From Rhizobium etli 8C-3 (GTDB taxonomy: Bacteria > Pseudomonadota > Alphaproteobacteria > Rhizobiales > Rhizobiaceae), in the NCBI RefSeq assembly GCF_001908375.1, contig NZ_CP017244.1, positions 1,426,001 through 1,490,000 of the forward strand: 64,000 bases of DNA, in the 5' to 3' direction. Both the position numbers and the translations under genes were made by a program. Shown here in pieces: positions 27,251-35,208 of this stretch; position 1 is the stretch's first letter; every line of letters starts with the position of its first letter. The notes beneath the pieces are model-generated. The model was given only the letters and a program-made list of their open reading frames with translations, searched no databases and was not told the DNA's origin.

Positions 27251-29154
27251 CGCGCCGAACCTTTCTCGGCGGTCTTCTTGGCGCAGCCGTCGGACCGGCT
27301 GCTGCACGTGATATGGGCGACCGCGATATAGAGCCTGAATTCCTGCGTGACCTCTTGATAGCAGATCGCATCCCGCCGATGCCCGAGCGATTGCCGAAGC
27401 ATCCGCGCATCATCAACATGAAAGAGGCCGGTCTGACGCCCGGCGTCTACGGCGGTTCCGTGCGCACCATCATCGGCGCCGCCCGCGACATCCGCTACAT
27501 GACCGTTTACGGCTATTCGCGCCTTGTCGGATATGACAAGCACCTGCGGTTCCAGGCCGATATTCTCGGCGGTTACACATCGGAAAACGATAGCATCTTC
27601 ACCTTCCACCTGCGCGAGGGCCACAAGTGGTCCGATGGGCATCCCTTCACGGCCGACGATTTCCGTTACTGGTGGGAAGACGTTATTTCCGACAAATCCC
27701 TGACGCCCGGCGGCGGGGCGCTTGAGCTGCGCCCGCACGGCGTGCTTCCGCATTTCGAGGTGCTGGACGAAATCACCGTCCGCTACAGTTGGGATAAGCC
27801 CAACCCGAATTTCCTGCCGGCGCTTGCCGGCCCGTTGCCGCTCGTGATCTTCGGTCCAGCCCATTACCTCAAGCAGTTCCACAAGAAATACCAGGATGAC
27901 TTCCGCCTTTCGGCCCTGATGCGGGAAAACCGGGTGAAGAAGTGGGTTGATCTGCATATCAAGATGTCGCGCGCCTCGCGTCCGGAAAATCCGCAGCTGC
28001 CGACGCTTGATCCGTGGCGCAACACGACAGCACCGCCAGCAGATCAATTCGTTTTCGTGCGCAATCCGTTCTTCCATCGCGTCGATGAAAACGGCATGCA
28101 ACTGCCCTATATCGACCGCTTCATCCTGAACGTCAGCTCGTCTTCGATCATCGCGGCCAAAGCGGGTGCGGGGGAATCCGACCTGCAGGCGACCGGCATT
28201 GACTTCAACGACTATACCTTCCTCAAAGAGGCCGAGAAGCGTTTCCCGGTCAAGGTCAATCTGTGGAAACAGGCGCGCGGATCGCGGATCGCGCTGCTCC
28301 CGAACCTCAATTGCGCCGACGAAACCTGGCGCAAGCTCTTCCGCGACGTTCGCTTCCGCCGGGCGCTCTCACTCTCGATCGACCGGCACGAAATCAACAT
28401 GGTCGCCTTCTACGGGCTCGGCAAGCCGAGCGCCGACACCGTTTTGCGAGACAGCCCGCTTTATAAGCAGGAATACGCCGACGCCTTCATTCAGTTCGAT
28501 CCGGATGAAGCTAACCGCCTGCTTGACGAAATGGGTCTCCACGCGCGTGACGGCGAAGGCTTCCGTCTGCTGCCGGACGGACGGCGAGCCGAAATCACCG
28601 TCGAAACCGCCGGCGAAAGCACACTCGACACCGACGTGCTCGAACTCGTCCACGATCATTGGAAGAATATCGGGCTTGCGCTCTATACGCGAACGTCGCA
28701 GCGTGACGTTTTCCAGAGCCGCGCCATGAGCGGCACGATCTTGATGTCGACGTGGTTCGGCATCGAAAACGGCGTTCCGACCGCCGACATGGCGCCAAGC
28801 CAGCTGGCGCCGACCGTTGACGATCAACTGCAATGGCCCATCTGGGGCATGTACTATCTATCTGCCGGACAGGAGGGCAGCGCGCCCGACCTGCCTGAGG
28901 CGGCCGAGCTCGTCGACCTACTGAAACAGTGGGGTGCCACTGCCGACTTCCGCGAGCGCGAAGCGATCTGGCACAAGATGCTGTCGATCTATACCCAGCA
29001 GGTGTTTTCGATTGGGCTCATCAATGGCGCGCTGCAGCCGATCTTGCATTCTGCCAAGATGCAGAACGTGCCGGAGCGTGCCCTCTACGGCTTCGATCCA
29101 ACGTCTTATCTCGGCATTTACATGCCGGATGCGTTCTGGCTGAAGGAGACGTGA
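27244..29154 (+). CDS. Oligopeptide-type ABC transporter, periplasmic binding protein
   Basis: The 636-residue SBP_bac_5 family protein has a twin-arginine-like signal ([19 protein letters not shown]), which suggests Tat export rather than Sec. The family core is visible in FTFHLREGHKWSDGHPFTADDF, FRRALSLSIDRHEINMV and the late VELVHDHWKNIGL-like region. It is longer than typical DppA (about 530) and resembles the larger YejA-like proteins. It overlaps the ATPase gene by 7 bases and is 1 base from the first permease gene. Confidence 0.87.
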   Translation: MVTRRTFLGGLLGAAVGPAAARDMGDRDIEPEFLRDLLIADRIPPMPERLPKHPRIINMKEAGLTPGVYGGSVRTIIGAARDIRYMTVYGYSRLVGYDKHLRFQADILGGYTSENDSIFTFHLREGHKWSDGHPFTADDFRYWWEDVISDKSLTPGGGALELRPHGVLPHFEVLDEITVRYSWDKPNPNFLPALAGPLPLVIFGPAHYLKQFHKKYQDDFRLSALMRENRVKKWVDLHIKMSRASRPENPQLPTLDPWRNTTAPPADQFVFVRNPFFHRVDENGMQLPYIDRFILNVSSSSIIAAKAGAGESDLQATGIDFNDYTFLKEAEKRFPVKVNLWKQARGSRIALLPNLNCADETWRKLFRDVRFRRALSLSIDRHEINMVAFYGLGKPSADTVLRDSPLYKQEYADAFIQFDPDEANRLLDEMGLHARDGEGFRLLPDGRRAEITVETAGESTLDTDVLELVHDHWKNIGLALYTRTSQRDVFQSRAMSGTILMSTWFGIENGVPTADMAPSQLAPTVDDQLQWPIWGMYYLSAGQEGSAPDLPEAAELVDLLKQWGATADFREREAIWHKMLSIYTQQVFSIGLINGALQPILHSAKMQNVPERALYGFDPTSYLGIYMPDAFWLKET

Positions 29155-29155
29155 C

Positions 29156-30154
29156 GTGCTGAGATACATTCTATGGCGGATTGCCGCCATGGTCCCAACC
29201 CTGCTCGTGATCTCGGCGCTCGTCTTTACGATCATCGAGTTGCCGCCGGGCGATTTCTTCGAAAGCCAGATCGCCGAGTTGCGCGCGCAGGGCGAGAGCG
29301 CGAACCTGCAGGAAATCGAAGAGCTGCGGCAGCAATACGGTTTCGACAAACCGGCGATCGTCCGTTACTTTTATTGGGTCGGCGGCATGCTGCACGGCGA
29401 TTTCGGCTATTCGTTCGAATACCAGCTGCCGGTTTCCGCAGTGGTCGGCGACCGCCTGTGGCTGACAATTCTCGTTTCCTTCACGACCATCCTGGTGACG
29501 TGGCTGATCGCTTTTCCGATCGGCATCTATTCCGCTACCCATCAGTATAGCTGGAGCGACTACGGCCTGACGTTTCTCGGGTTGCTCGGCATTGCCATTC
29601 CGAACTTCATGCTGGCACTCATCCTGATGTATTTCGCCAATATCTGGTTCGGCATCTCGATCGGTCATCTGATGGACCAGAAATATCTCTCCGAGCCCAT
29701 GAGTTGGGAGAAGGCGCGATCGATCCTGTCGCACCTGTGGATCCCTGTCATCATCGTCGGCACGGCCGGTACCGCCGGCATGATCCGCCGCCTTCGTGCC
29801 AATCTGCTGGATGAGATGCAGAAGCAATATGTCACGACTGCGCGCGCCAAAGGTCTTCATCCGACCCGTGCGCTCATCAAGTATCCGCTGCGCATGGCGC
29901 TCAACTTCTTTGTCGCCGACATCGGTTCGATCCTGCCGTCGATCATCTCCGGCGCCGAGATTGTCGCCATCGTGCTGTCGCTCGAGACGACCGGCCCGAT
30001 GCTGATCAAGGCTCTGCAGAGCCAGGACATGTATCTTGCCGGTTCGTTCCTGATGTTCCTTGCCTTCCTGAACGTCATAGGCGTGTTGATTTCCGATATC
30101 GCCCTCGGCTTCCTCGATCCACGCATCCGTCTGCAAGGCAGGAGCACCAAATAA
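29156..30154 (+). CDS. Oligopeptide-type ABC transporter, DppB-like permease
   Basis: The 332-residue permease has six predicted helices. The family motif is EIVAIVLSLETTGPMLIKAL, and the EAA-loop segment is YVTTARAKGLHPTRALIKYPLRMAL. The start is a GTG directly after the binding-protein stop. Its stop overlaps the next gene (TAATG). It forms the membrane channel with the following DppC-like protein. Confidence 0.88.
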   Translation: MLRYILWRIAAMVPTLLVISALVFTIIELPPGDFFESQIAELRAQGESANLQEIEELRQQYGFDKPAIVRYFYWVGGMLHGDFGYSFEYQLPVSAVVGDRLWLTILVSFTTILVTWLIAFPIGIYSATHQYSWSDYGLTFLGLLGIAIPNFMLALILMYFANIWFGISIGHLMDQKYLSEPMSWEKARSILSHLWIPVIIVGTAGTAGMIRRLRANLLDEMQKQYVTTARAKGLHPTRALIKYPLRMALNFFVADIGSILPSIISGAEIVAIVLSLETTGPMLIKALQSQDMYLAGSFLMFLAFLNVIGVLISDIALGFLDPRIRLQGRSTK

Positions 30155-31326
30155 TGTCGCCCTTGCCACCGCCCGGCGCTCCCTTGCAGCATTATGTCTC
30201 GAACGCACCGTTCGATCCCATCGCCACGGAATCCATGACGGCTGCCAGTTCGCGTATTCACCTGGCTTCCCAAAAGCAGCTGATGTGGTGGAAGTTCAAG
30301 CAGCACCGTCTGGCGCTGGCTTCCGGCATTTTTTTGCTTGTCGTTTATCTGATGATACTGGTCATTGAATTTCTGGCGCCTTACGGCCTGCACACGCGCA
30401 ATGTCGACTTCATCCATTCCCCGCCCCAGCCTGTGCATTTCTTCGACAAGGGCGAGTTCGTCGGTCCCTTCGTCTATGGCCGCACGATGCAGCTTGACCT
30501 TGATACGCTGCGGCGGGTCTACACCGACAATCCGAACGACGTTCAGCCAATCCGCTTCTTTTGCCGTGGCGATTCCTATAGGTTTTGGGGCATCGTTCAG
30601 TCCGATCTGCATCTCGTCTGCCCGTCACAAGCCGGCCAGATGTATCTGCTCGGCACCGATCGCCTCGGCCGCGACGTGCTGTCGCGCATCCTCTACGGCG
30701 CCCGGATCTCGTTGACGATCGGCCTGCTCGGTATCGCAATCAGCTTCGTGCTCGGCATCGTCATCGGCGGCCTTGCCGGCTATTGGGGCGGCGTCTTCGA
30801 CCTGATCGTCCAACGGGTGATCGAGGTGCTGCAGTCGCTGCCGAGCCTACCGCTTTGGATGGCTCTTGCAGCCATCATGCCGGTGACGTGGAGCCCGATC
30901 GTCATCTATTTCGGCATTACCGTAATCCTTGGCATCATCGATTGGACCGGGCTTGCGCGTGCTGTGCGTTCCAAGCTTCTGGCGCTGCGCGAAGAAGATT
31001 ATGTGCAGGCTGCCCAGCTGATGGGGGCAAGCACGCCCCGCGTCATCGCGCGCCACCTTGTTCCCGGCTTCATGTCGCATCTGATTGCCTCGGCGACGAT
31101 CTCGATCCCAGGCATGATCCTCGGCGAAACGGCGCTTTCATTCCTGGGTCTTGGCCTTCGCCCGCCGATCACCAGCTGGGGTATCTTGCTCACCGAGGCC
31201 AAGAGCGTCAGCGTCATTGCCTTTTATCCGTGGCTGCTTTTCCCGATTATTCCAGTGGTTCTCGTCATTTTGGCCTTCAACTTTCTGGGAGATGGGTTGC
31301 GCGATGCAGCAGATCCCTACAAATAG
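30154..31326 (+). CDS. Oligopeptide-type ABC transporter, DppC-like permease with long N-terminal loop
   Basis: The 390-residue permease has an N-terminal cytoplasmic region, a first helix at about residues 50-70, then about 100 residues of extracytoplasmic loop (PQPVHFFDKGEFVGPFVYG onward) before the canonical LLGTDRLGRDVLSRILYGAR and EAA loop EEDYVQAAQLMGASTPRVIARHL. The long loop resembles YejE-type permeases and may dock the large binding protein. It is the last gene of the importer. Confidence 0.86.
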   Translation: MSPLPPPGAPLQHYVSNAPFDPIATESMTAASSRIHLASQKQLMWWKFKQHRLALASGIFLLVVYLMILVIEFLAPYGLHTRNVDFIHSPPQPVHFFDKGEFVGPFVYGRTMQLDLDTLRRVYTDNPNDVQPIRFFCRGDSYRFWGIVQSDLHLVCPSQAGQMYLLGTDRLGRDVLSRILYGARISLTIGLLGIAISFVLGIVIGGLAGYWGGVFDLIVQRVIEVLQSLPSLPLWMALAAIMPVTWSPIVIYFGITVILGIIDWTGLARAVRSKLLALREEDYVQAAQLMGASTPRVIARHLVPGFMSHLIASATISIPGMILGETALSFLGLGLRPPITSWGILLTEAKSVSVIAFYPWLLFPIIPVVLVILAFNFLGDGLRDAADPYK

Positions 31327-31336
31327 CAGCAGACCT

Positions 31337-31358
31337 GGTGGAGCTTTGCCGCTCCGCC
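31337..31358 (+). other. Stem-loop between the ABC importer and the glycosyltransferase cluster
   Basis: GGTGGAGC-TTTGCC-GCTCCGCC forms an 8-bp stem with one G-U pair, 11 bases after the stop of the last importer gene. There is no U-run, so it may act as a weak boundary or an RNA end-protecting structure rather than a standard terminator. Confidence 0.35.
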
Positions 31359-31416
31359 CTGTCCCCTCCGGAAGACTGGGGGCCTAACTATGTCGTTCGC
31401 CCCGAAGGAAGTACCC

Positions 31417-32625
31417 ATGGCCAGGCGCGTGGAAGATGCTCGCATTTTGATGTACAGCCACGATACGTTCGGCCTCGGTCACCTGCGCCGCTGTCGGACA
31501 ATTGCACATGCGCTCGTTGAGGATTATCGTGGTCTTAATGTACTGATCATTTCCGGCGCGACGATTGCCGGTGCGTTCGACTATCGGGCGCGCGTCGACT
31601 TCGTGAAGATCCCCAGCGTAATCAAGCTTCACAACGGCGAATATACTTCGATGGCGAGCCACATCGACCTTCACGAAACGCTGAATATGCGCGAATCGAG
31701 CATCCGCCATACGGCGGAGACATTTCAACCCGACATCTTCATCGTCGACAAGGAGCCGATGGGCCTCAAAGGTGAGATCGAGGACACGCTTGCTTACCTG
31801 AAGGCACGGGGCACGACATTGGTGCTCGGTCTGCGCGAGATCATGGATGCGCCGCATCTGCTCGATGCCGAGTGGAAGAGGAACGGCATCATGCAGAAGA
31901 TCGACCAGTATTACGACAGCGTCTGGGTCTACGGGCCGCCTGATTTCTACGATCCGCTGATCGGCCTCGATGTTCCCCACAGCGTGCGCCGGAAGATGGA
32001 CTTCGTCGGCTTCCTGCAACGCAGCGTGTCGGTCGGCAAGACTTCGGTCAACGCGCGCCAGGACGATTACATCCTCGTCACCACCGGCGGGGGCGGCGAT
32101 GGTTCCGACCTCGTACATGACGTGATGAACGCCTACGAGCATGATGCGACGCTTGAGCAGAAGGCGCTGGTCGTGCTCGGACCCTACATGCCGGCAGCCG
32201 AGCGCTCGAAGCTCGTCAGGAAAGGCGAAAAGATCCCCTATATCGAAGTGATCGAGTTCGACAACCACATGGAAGAACTCATGGTCGGCGCCACAGGCGT
32301 CGTTGCCATGGGCGGCTACAACACCTATTGCGAAATCCTGTCCTTCGACAAGCCGGCGCTCGTCGTGCCGCGGGTCAAGCCGCGGGAAGAGCAGCTGCTG
32401 CGTGCCCAGCGCGCCAGCGAACTCGGCCTGGTGGACGTGCTTCTGCCCGACCAGTCGGCCGATCCGGCCATCATGGCGGAGGCGCTGAAACGGCTGCCGC
32501 AACGCCTGCCACCATCAAAGAGCGGACGCGACATGCAACTTCAAGGGCTCGACCATATTTCGCAGACAGTCGGCCACTGGCTCGACAATCGTGGCAGCCA
32601 TCTTGCCGTCGTCGGCGCAGAATAA
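31417..32625 (+). CDS. MurG-like glycosyltransferase (COG4671/GT28-type)
   Basis: The 402-residue GT-B fold protein opens with ILMYSHDTFGLGHLRRCRTI, where the GxGHxxR loop is characteristic of MurG/GT28-like enzymes. The C-terminal half has YILVTTGGGGDGSDLVHDV and MVGATGVVAMGGYNTYCEIL followed by KPALVVPRVKPREEQLLRA, the donor-binding GGxNTxxE pattern. ATG 31417 is chosen for AAGGAAG just upstream; ATG 31390 is an alternative. It begins a compact unit of three glycosyltransferase genes with 11-base and 4-base junctions. Acceptor and donor are unknown. Confidence 0.84.
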   Translation: MARRVEDARILMYSHDTFGLGHLRRCRTIAHALVEDYRGLNVLIISGATIAGAFDYRARVDFVKIPSVIKLHNGEYTSMASHIDLHETLNMRESSIRHTAETFQPDIFIVDKEPMGLKGEIEDTLAYLKARGTTLVLGLREIMDAPHLLDAEWKRNGIMQKIDQYYDSVWVYGPPDFYDPLIGLDVPHSVRRKMDFVGFLQRSVSVGKTSVNARQDDYILVTTGGGGDGSDLVHDVMNAYEHDATLEQKALVVLGPYMPAAERSKLVRKGEKIPYIEVIEFDNHMEELMVGATGVVAMGGYNTYCEILSFDKPALVVPRVKPREEQLLRAQRASELGLVDVLLPDQSADPAIMAEALKRLPQRLPPSKSGRDMQLQGLDHISQTVGHWLDNRGSHLAVVGAE

Positions 32626-32636
32626 AGATCACAGCC

Positions 32637-33884
32637 TTGCCGGAGCGTCGCAGGATTCTCGTCGTGCTGAAAGGCTATCCGCGCCTTTCCGAAACCTTCA
32701 TTGCCCAAGAGCTGCTGGGGCTGGAAAAGGCAGGCTTCCATCTGACGCTGATTTCGATGAGGCGGCCGACCGACACGAAACGCCACCCGGTGCACGACGA
32801 GATCAAGGCGCGAGTCGTCTACCTGCCGGAATACCTGCACGAAGAGCCGCTGCGCGTCCTAAAGGGGCTGTTTGCAGGGTTTGGAAAGCCTGGTTTCATG
32901 GCGTTGATGAAACGCTTTCTGACCGATCTGCCACGCGATATGTCCCGCAACCGCTTGCGCCGCCTCGGCCAGGCACTCGTGCTTGCCCGCGAGTGGCCGG
33001 ACAACGGCCAGTGGCTGCACGCACATTTCATCCATACACCTGCTTCTGTCACCGATTACGCAAGCATTCTCACAGGCGTGCCCTGGACCGTCTCAGCCCA
33101 TGCGAAGGATATTTGGACGTCACCCGACTGGGAGCTTAACACCAAGCTTGGCACCGCACGCTGGGCGGTAACGTGCACGAGGAGCGGCTTTGAGCATATG
33201 CGAAGCCTGACGGGGCGGCCCGAGGCGGTGCACCTCAGCTATCACGGCCTCGATCTGGCCCGCTTCAGCCGTTTCGAAGGCCAGCACTCCAACCGCGATG
33301 GCAGCGATCCTTCCGACCCGGTTCTTCTGTTGAGCGTCGGCCGAGCCGTCGAAAAGAAGGGCTACGACGTACTGCTGCGCGCCCTCGCCCTGCTTCCGGA
33401 AAGCCTCAACTGGCGTTTCGAACACATCGGCGGCGGTGACGACCTGGCCAGATTGAAGGCGCTCGCTGCACAACTCGGGCTTACCGGCAGCATCACCTGG
33501 AAAGGCGCGATGGCGCAGGAGGAGGTGCTCGCCCATTACCGCAACGCCGACCTGTTTGCGCTTGCCTGCCGCATTGCAGCCAACGGCGATAGGGATGGAT
33601 TGCCAAACGTGCTGGTCGAGGCGTCGAGCCAGCGGCTGATGTGCGTTTCGACCGATGTTTCAGGCGTGCCGGAACTGCTGACGGACGACGAGAACGGTCT
33701 CGTCGTTCCACAGGAAGATCCGATGGCGCTCGCCGGCGCGCTTGAGGCAGCAATGCGCGATCCAGCGCTGCGAAGACGCCTGGGCGAGGCGGCGGAAAAA
33801 CGCGTGCGCGAGCATTTCGACTACCATTCCGGCATACGGCAGCTGATAGATCTCTTCGAAGAGGAATGGCAACAACCCTCATGA
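32637..33884 (+). CDS. Glycosyltransferase family 4 protein
   Basis: The 415-residue GT-B enzyme starts with a Rossmann strand RRILVVLKGYPRLSETFIAQEL. The donor domain has LLLSVGRAVEKKGYDVLLRAL, FEHIGGGDDLARLKALA, ITWKGAMAQEEVLAHY and ANGDRDGLPNVLVEASSQ, the GT4 E-x7-E region. No ATG fits; the TTG at 32637 is the best start, 11 bases after the preceding stop, while longer frames are shadow of the upstream gene. The stop overlaps the next start (ATGA). Confidence 0.86.
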   Translation: MPERRRILVVLKGYPRLSETFIAQELLGLEKAGFHLTLISMRRPTDTKRHPVHDEIKARVVYLPEYLHEEPLRVLKGLFAGFGKPGFMALMKRFLTDLPRDMSRNRLRRLGQALVLAREWPDNGQWLHAHFIHTPASVTDYASILTGVPWTVSAHAKDIWTSPDWELNTKLGTARWAVTCTRSGFEHMRSLTGRPEAVHLSYHGLDLARFSRFEGQHSNRDGSDPSDPVLLLSVGRAVEKKGYDVLLRALALLPESLNWRFEHIGGGDDLARLKALAAQLGLTGSITWKGAMAQEEVLAHYRNADLFALACRIAANGDRDGLPNVLVEASSQRLMCVSTDVSGVPELLTDDENGLVVPQEDPMALAGALEAAMRDPALRRRLGEAAEKRVREHFDYHSGIRQLIDLFEEEWQQPS

Positions 33885-35014
33885 GCGCAAACCGCATCCT
33901 CTTTTATGTCCAGCACCTGCTCGGCATCGGCCACATCGCGCGCGCAAGCCGCATTGCCGACGCATTGGTCAAGGACGGTTTTGACGTAACGGTCGCAACG
34001 GGCGGATTAGCGGTTCCAGGCTTTCCCGGCCCAGGAATAAAGACCCTGGCCTTGCCGCCGGTCGTTGCCAGCAATGCCGGCTTTTCGGGTCTTGCGGACG
34101 CCAACGGCAATGTCGCCAGCGACGGCTTTCTGTCAAGACGGCGCGACCTGCTGCTTGCCTCGTTTCAGGAGGTGCGGCCGCATGCCGTCATCACCGAGGC
34201 TTTCCCTTTTGGCAGGCGTCAGATGCGCTTCGAACTGCTGCCGCTGCTCGACATGATCGGCCGGACGGATCCGAAGCCCAAGCTCTTCAGTTCGGTGCGC
34301 GACATCCTTCAGGAAAACCGCAAGCCGGGCCGGGACGAGGAAACCGTCGACCTGGTGAAACGACACTTCGACGCCGTCCTCGTCCACGGTGATTCGGATT
34401 TTGTGCGGCTTGAAGATACCTTTCCGCTGACGGCCGAAATCGCAGACAAGGTGCGATATACCGGTCTCGTTGCACCACCACCGGCGGACGCTCCGAGCGA
34501 CCATTTCGACATCATTGCCTCAGCTGGTGGCGGGGCCGTTGGCCTGAAGCTCATCTGCGCGGCCCGCGACGCGGCGGCCATGCTGTCGGCAAGTCATCGC
34601 TGGCTGCTCGTCACCGGTCCCAATCTGCCGGAGGCGGATTTCATCGGGCTGAGCCGGGCCGCACCTGCCAACATCACGCTTGCACGCTTCCGCAAGGACT
34701 TCCCCTCGCTGCTGCGCGGCGCCAAGGTCTCGATCTCGCAGGCAGGCTACAATACGGTCGGGGACCTGCTGCGAACGGATTGTCGTTCGATCCTCGTTCC
34801 CTTTGTCGCCGGCGGCGAAACGGAGCAGACGGTGCGGGCCGAGCGTTTGCAGGCACTGGGTCTTGCGACAGTTCTCCCCGAACAAGGGCTGAGCGCCGAG
34901 GATGTGGCAGCGGCCGTCGAAACAGTGCTGGCAGCACCCCCCAGAAAGGACGTCACACTCGATCTGACGGGTGCCGAGACAACTGCTTCGATCATCCGTT
35001 CGATGCTTGGTTGA
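33881..35014 (+). CDS. Second MurG-like glycosyltransferase (COG4671/GT28-type)
   Basis: The 377-residue protein is a distant paralogue of the protein at 31417. It opens with RILFYVQHLLGIGHIARASRI (GxGHxxR loop) and has ASAGGGAVGLKLICAA and ISQAGYNTVGDLLRTDCRSILVPF, the donor-binding GYNTxxD/E motif. The ATG at 33881 overlaps the preceding stop by 4 bases and is preferred to ATG 33866. With its neighbours it forms a GT28-GT4-GT28 trio, which implies successive additions of sugars to one acceptor. Confidence 0.84.
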   Translation: MSANRILFYVQHLLGIGHIARASRIADALVKDGFDVTVATGGLAVPGFPGPGIKTLALPPVVASNAGFSGLADANGNVASDGFLSRRRDLLLASFQEVRPHAVITEAFPFGRRQMRFELLPLLDMIGRTDPKPKLFSSVRDILQENRKPGRDEETVDLVKRHFDAVLVHGDSDFVRLEDTFPLTAEIADKVRYTGLVAPPPADAPSDHFDIIASAGGGAVGLKLICAARDAAAMLSASHRWLLVTGPNLPEADFIGLSRAAPANITLARFRKDFPSLLRGAKVSISQAGYNTVGDLLRTDCRSILVPFVAGGETEQTVRAERLQALGLATVLPEQGLSAEDVAAAVETVLAAPPRKDVTLDLTGAETTASIIRSMLG

Positions 35015-35208
35015 ATCGCTCGCCTATTATGAAAATCCTGTGATATAACTGACGCTCCGGCGAGAATCGGCATTCGACAGCAATCCGCTTCGCCTTGATT
35101 TCCTTACAATACCCCGGCGGTCCGGTTGCATGAATCTGATTTCGGCATCTCCCCTTACGAATGGCCTCCTATCCCGGCCCGCCCTTTCCAATCAGGCTGA
35201 CGGTTAGC

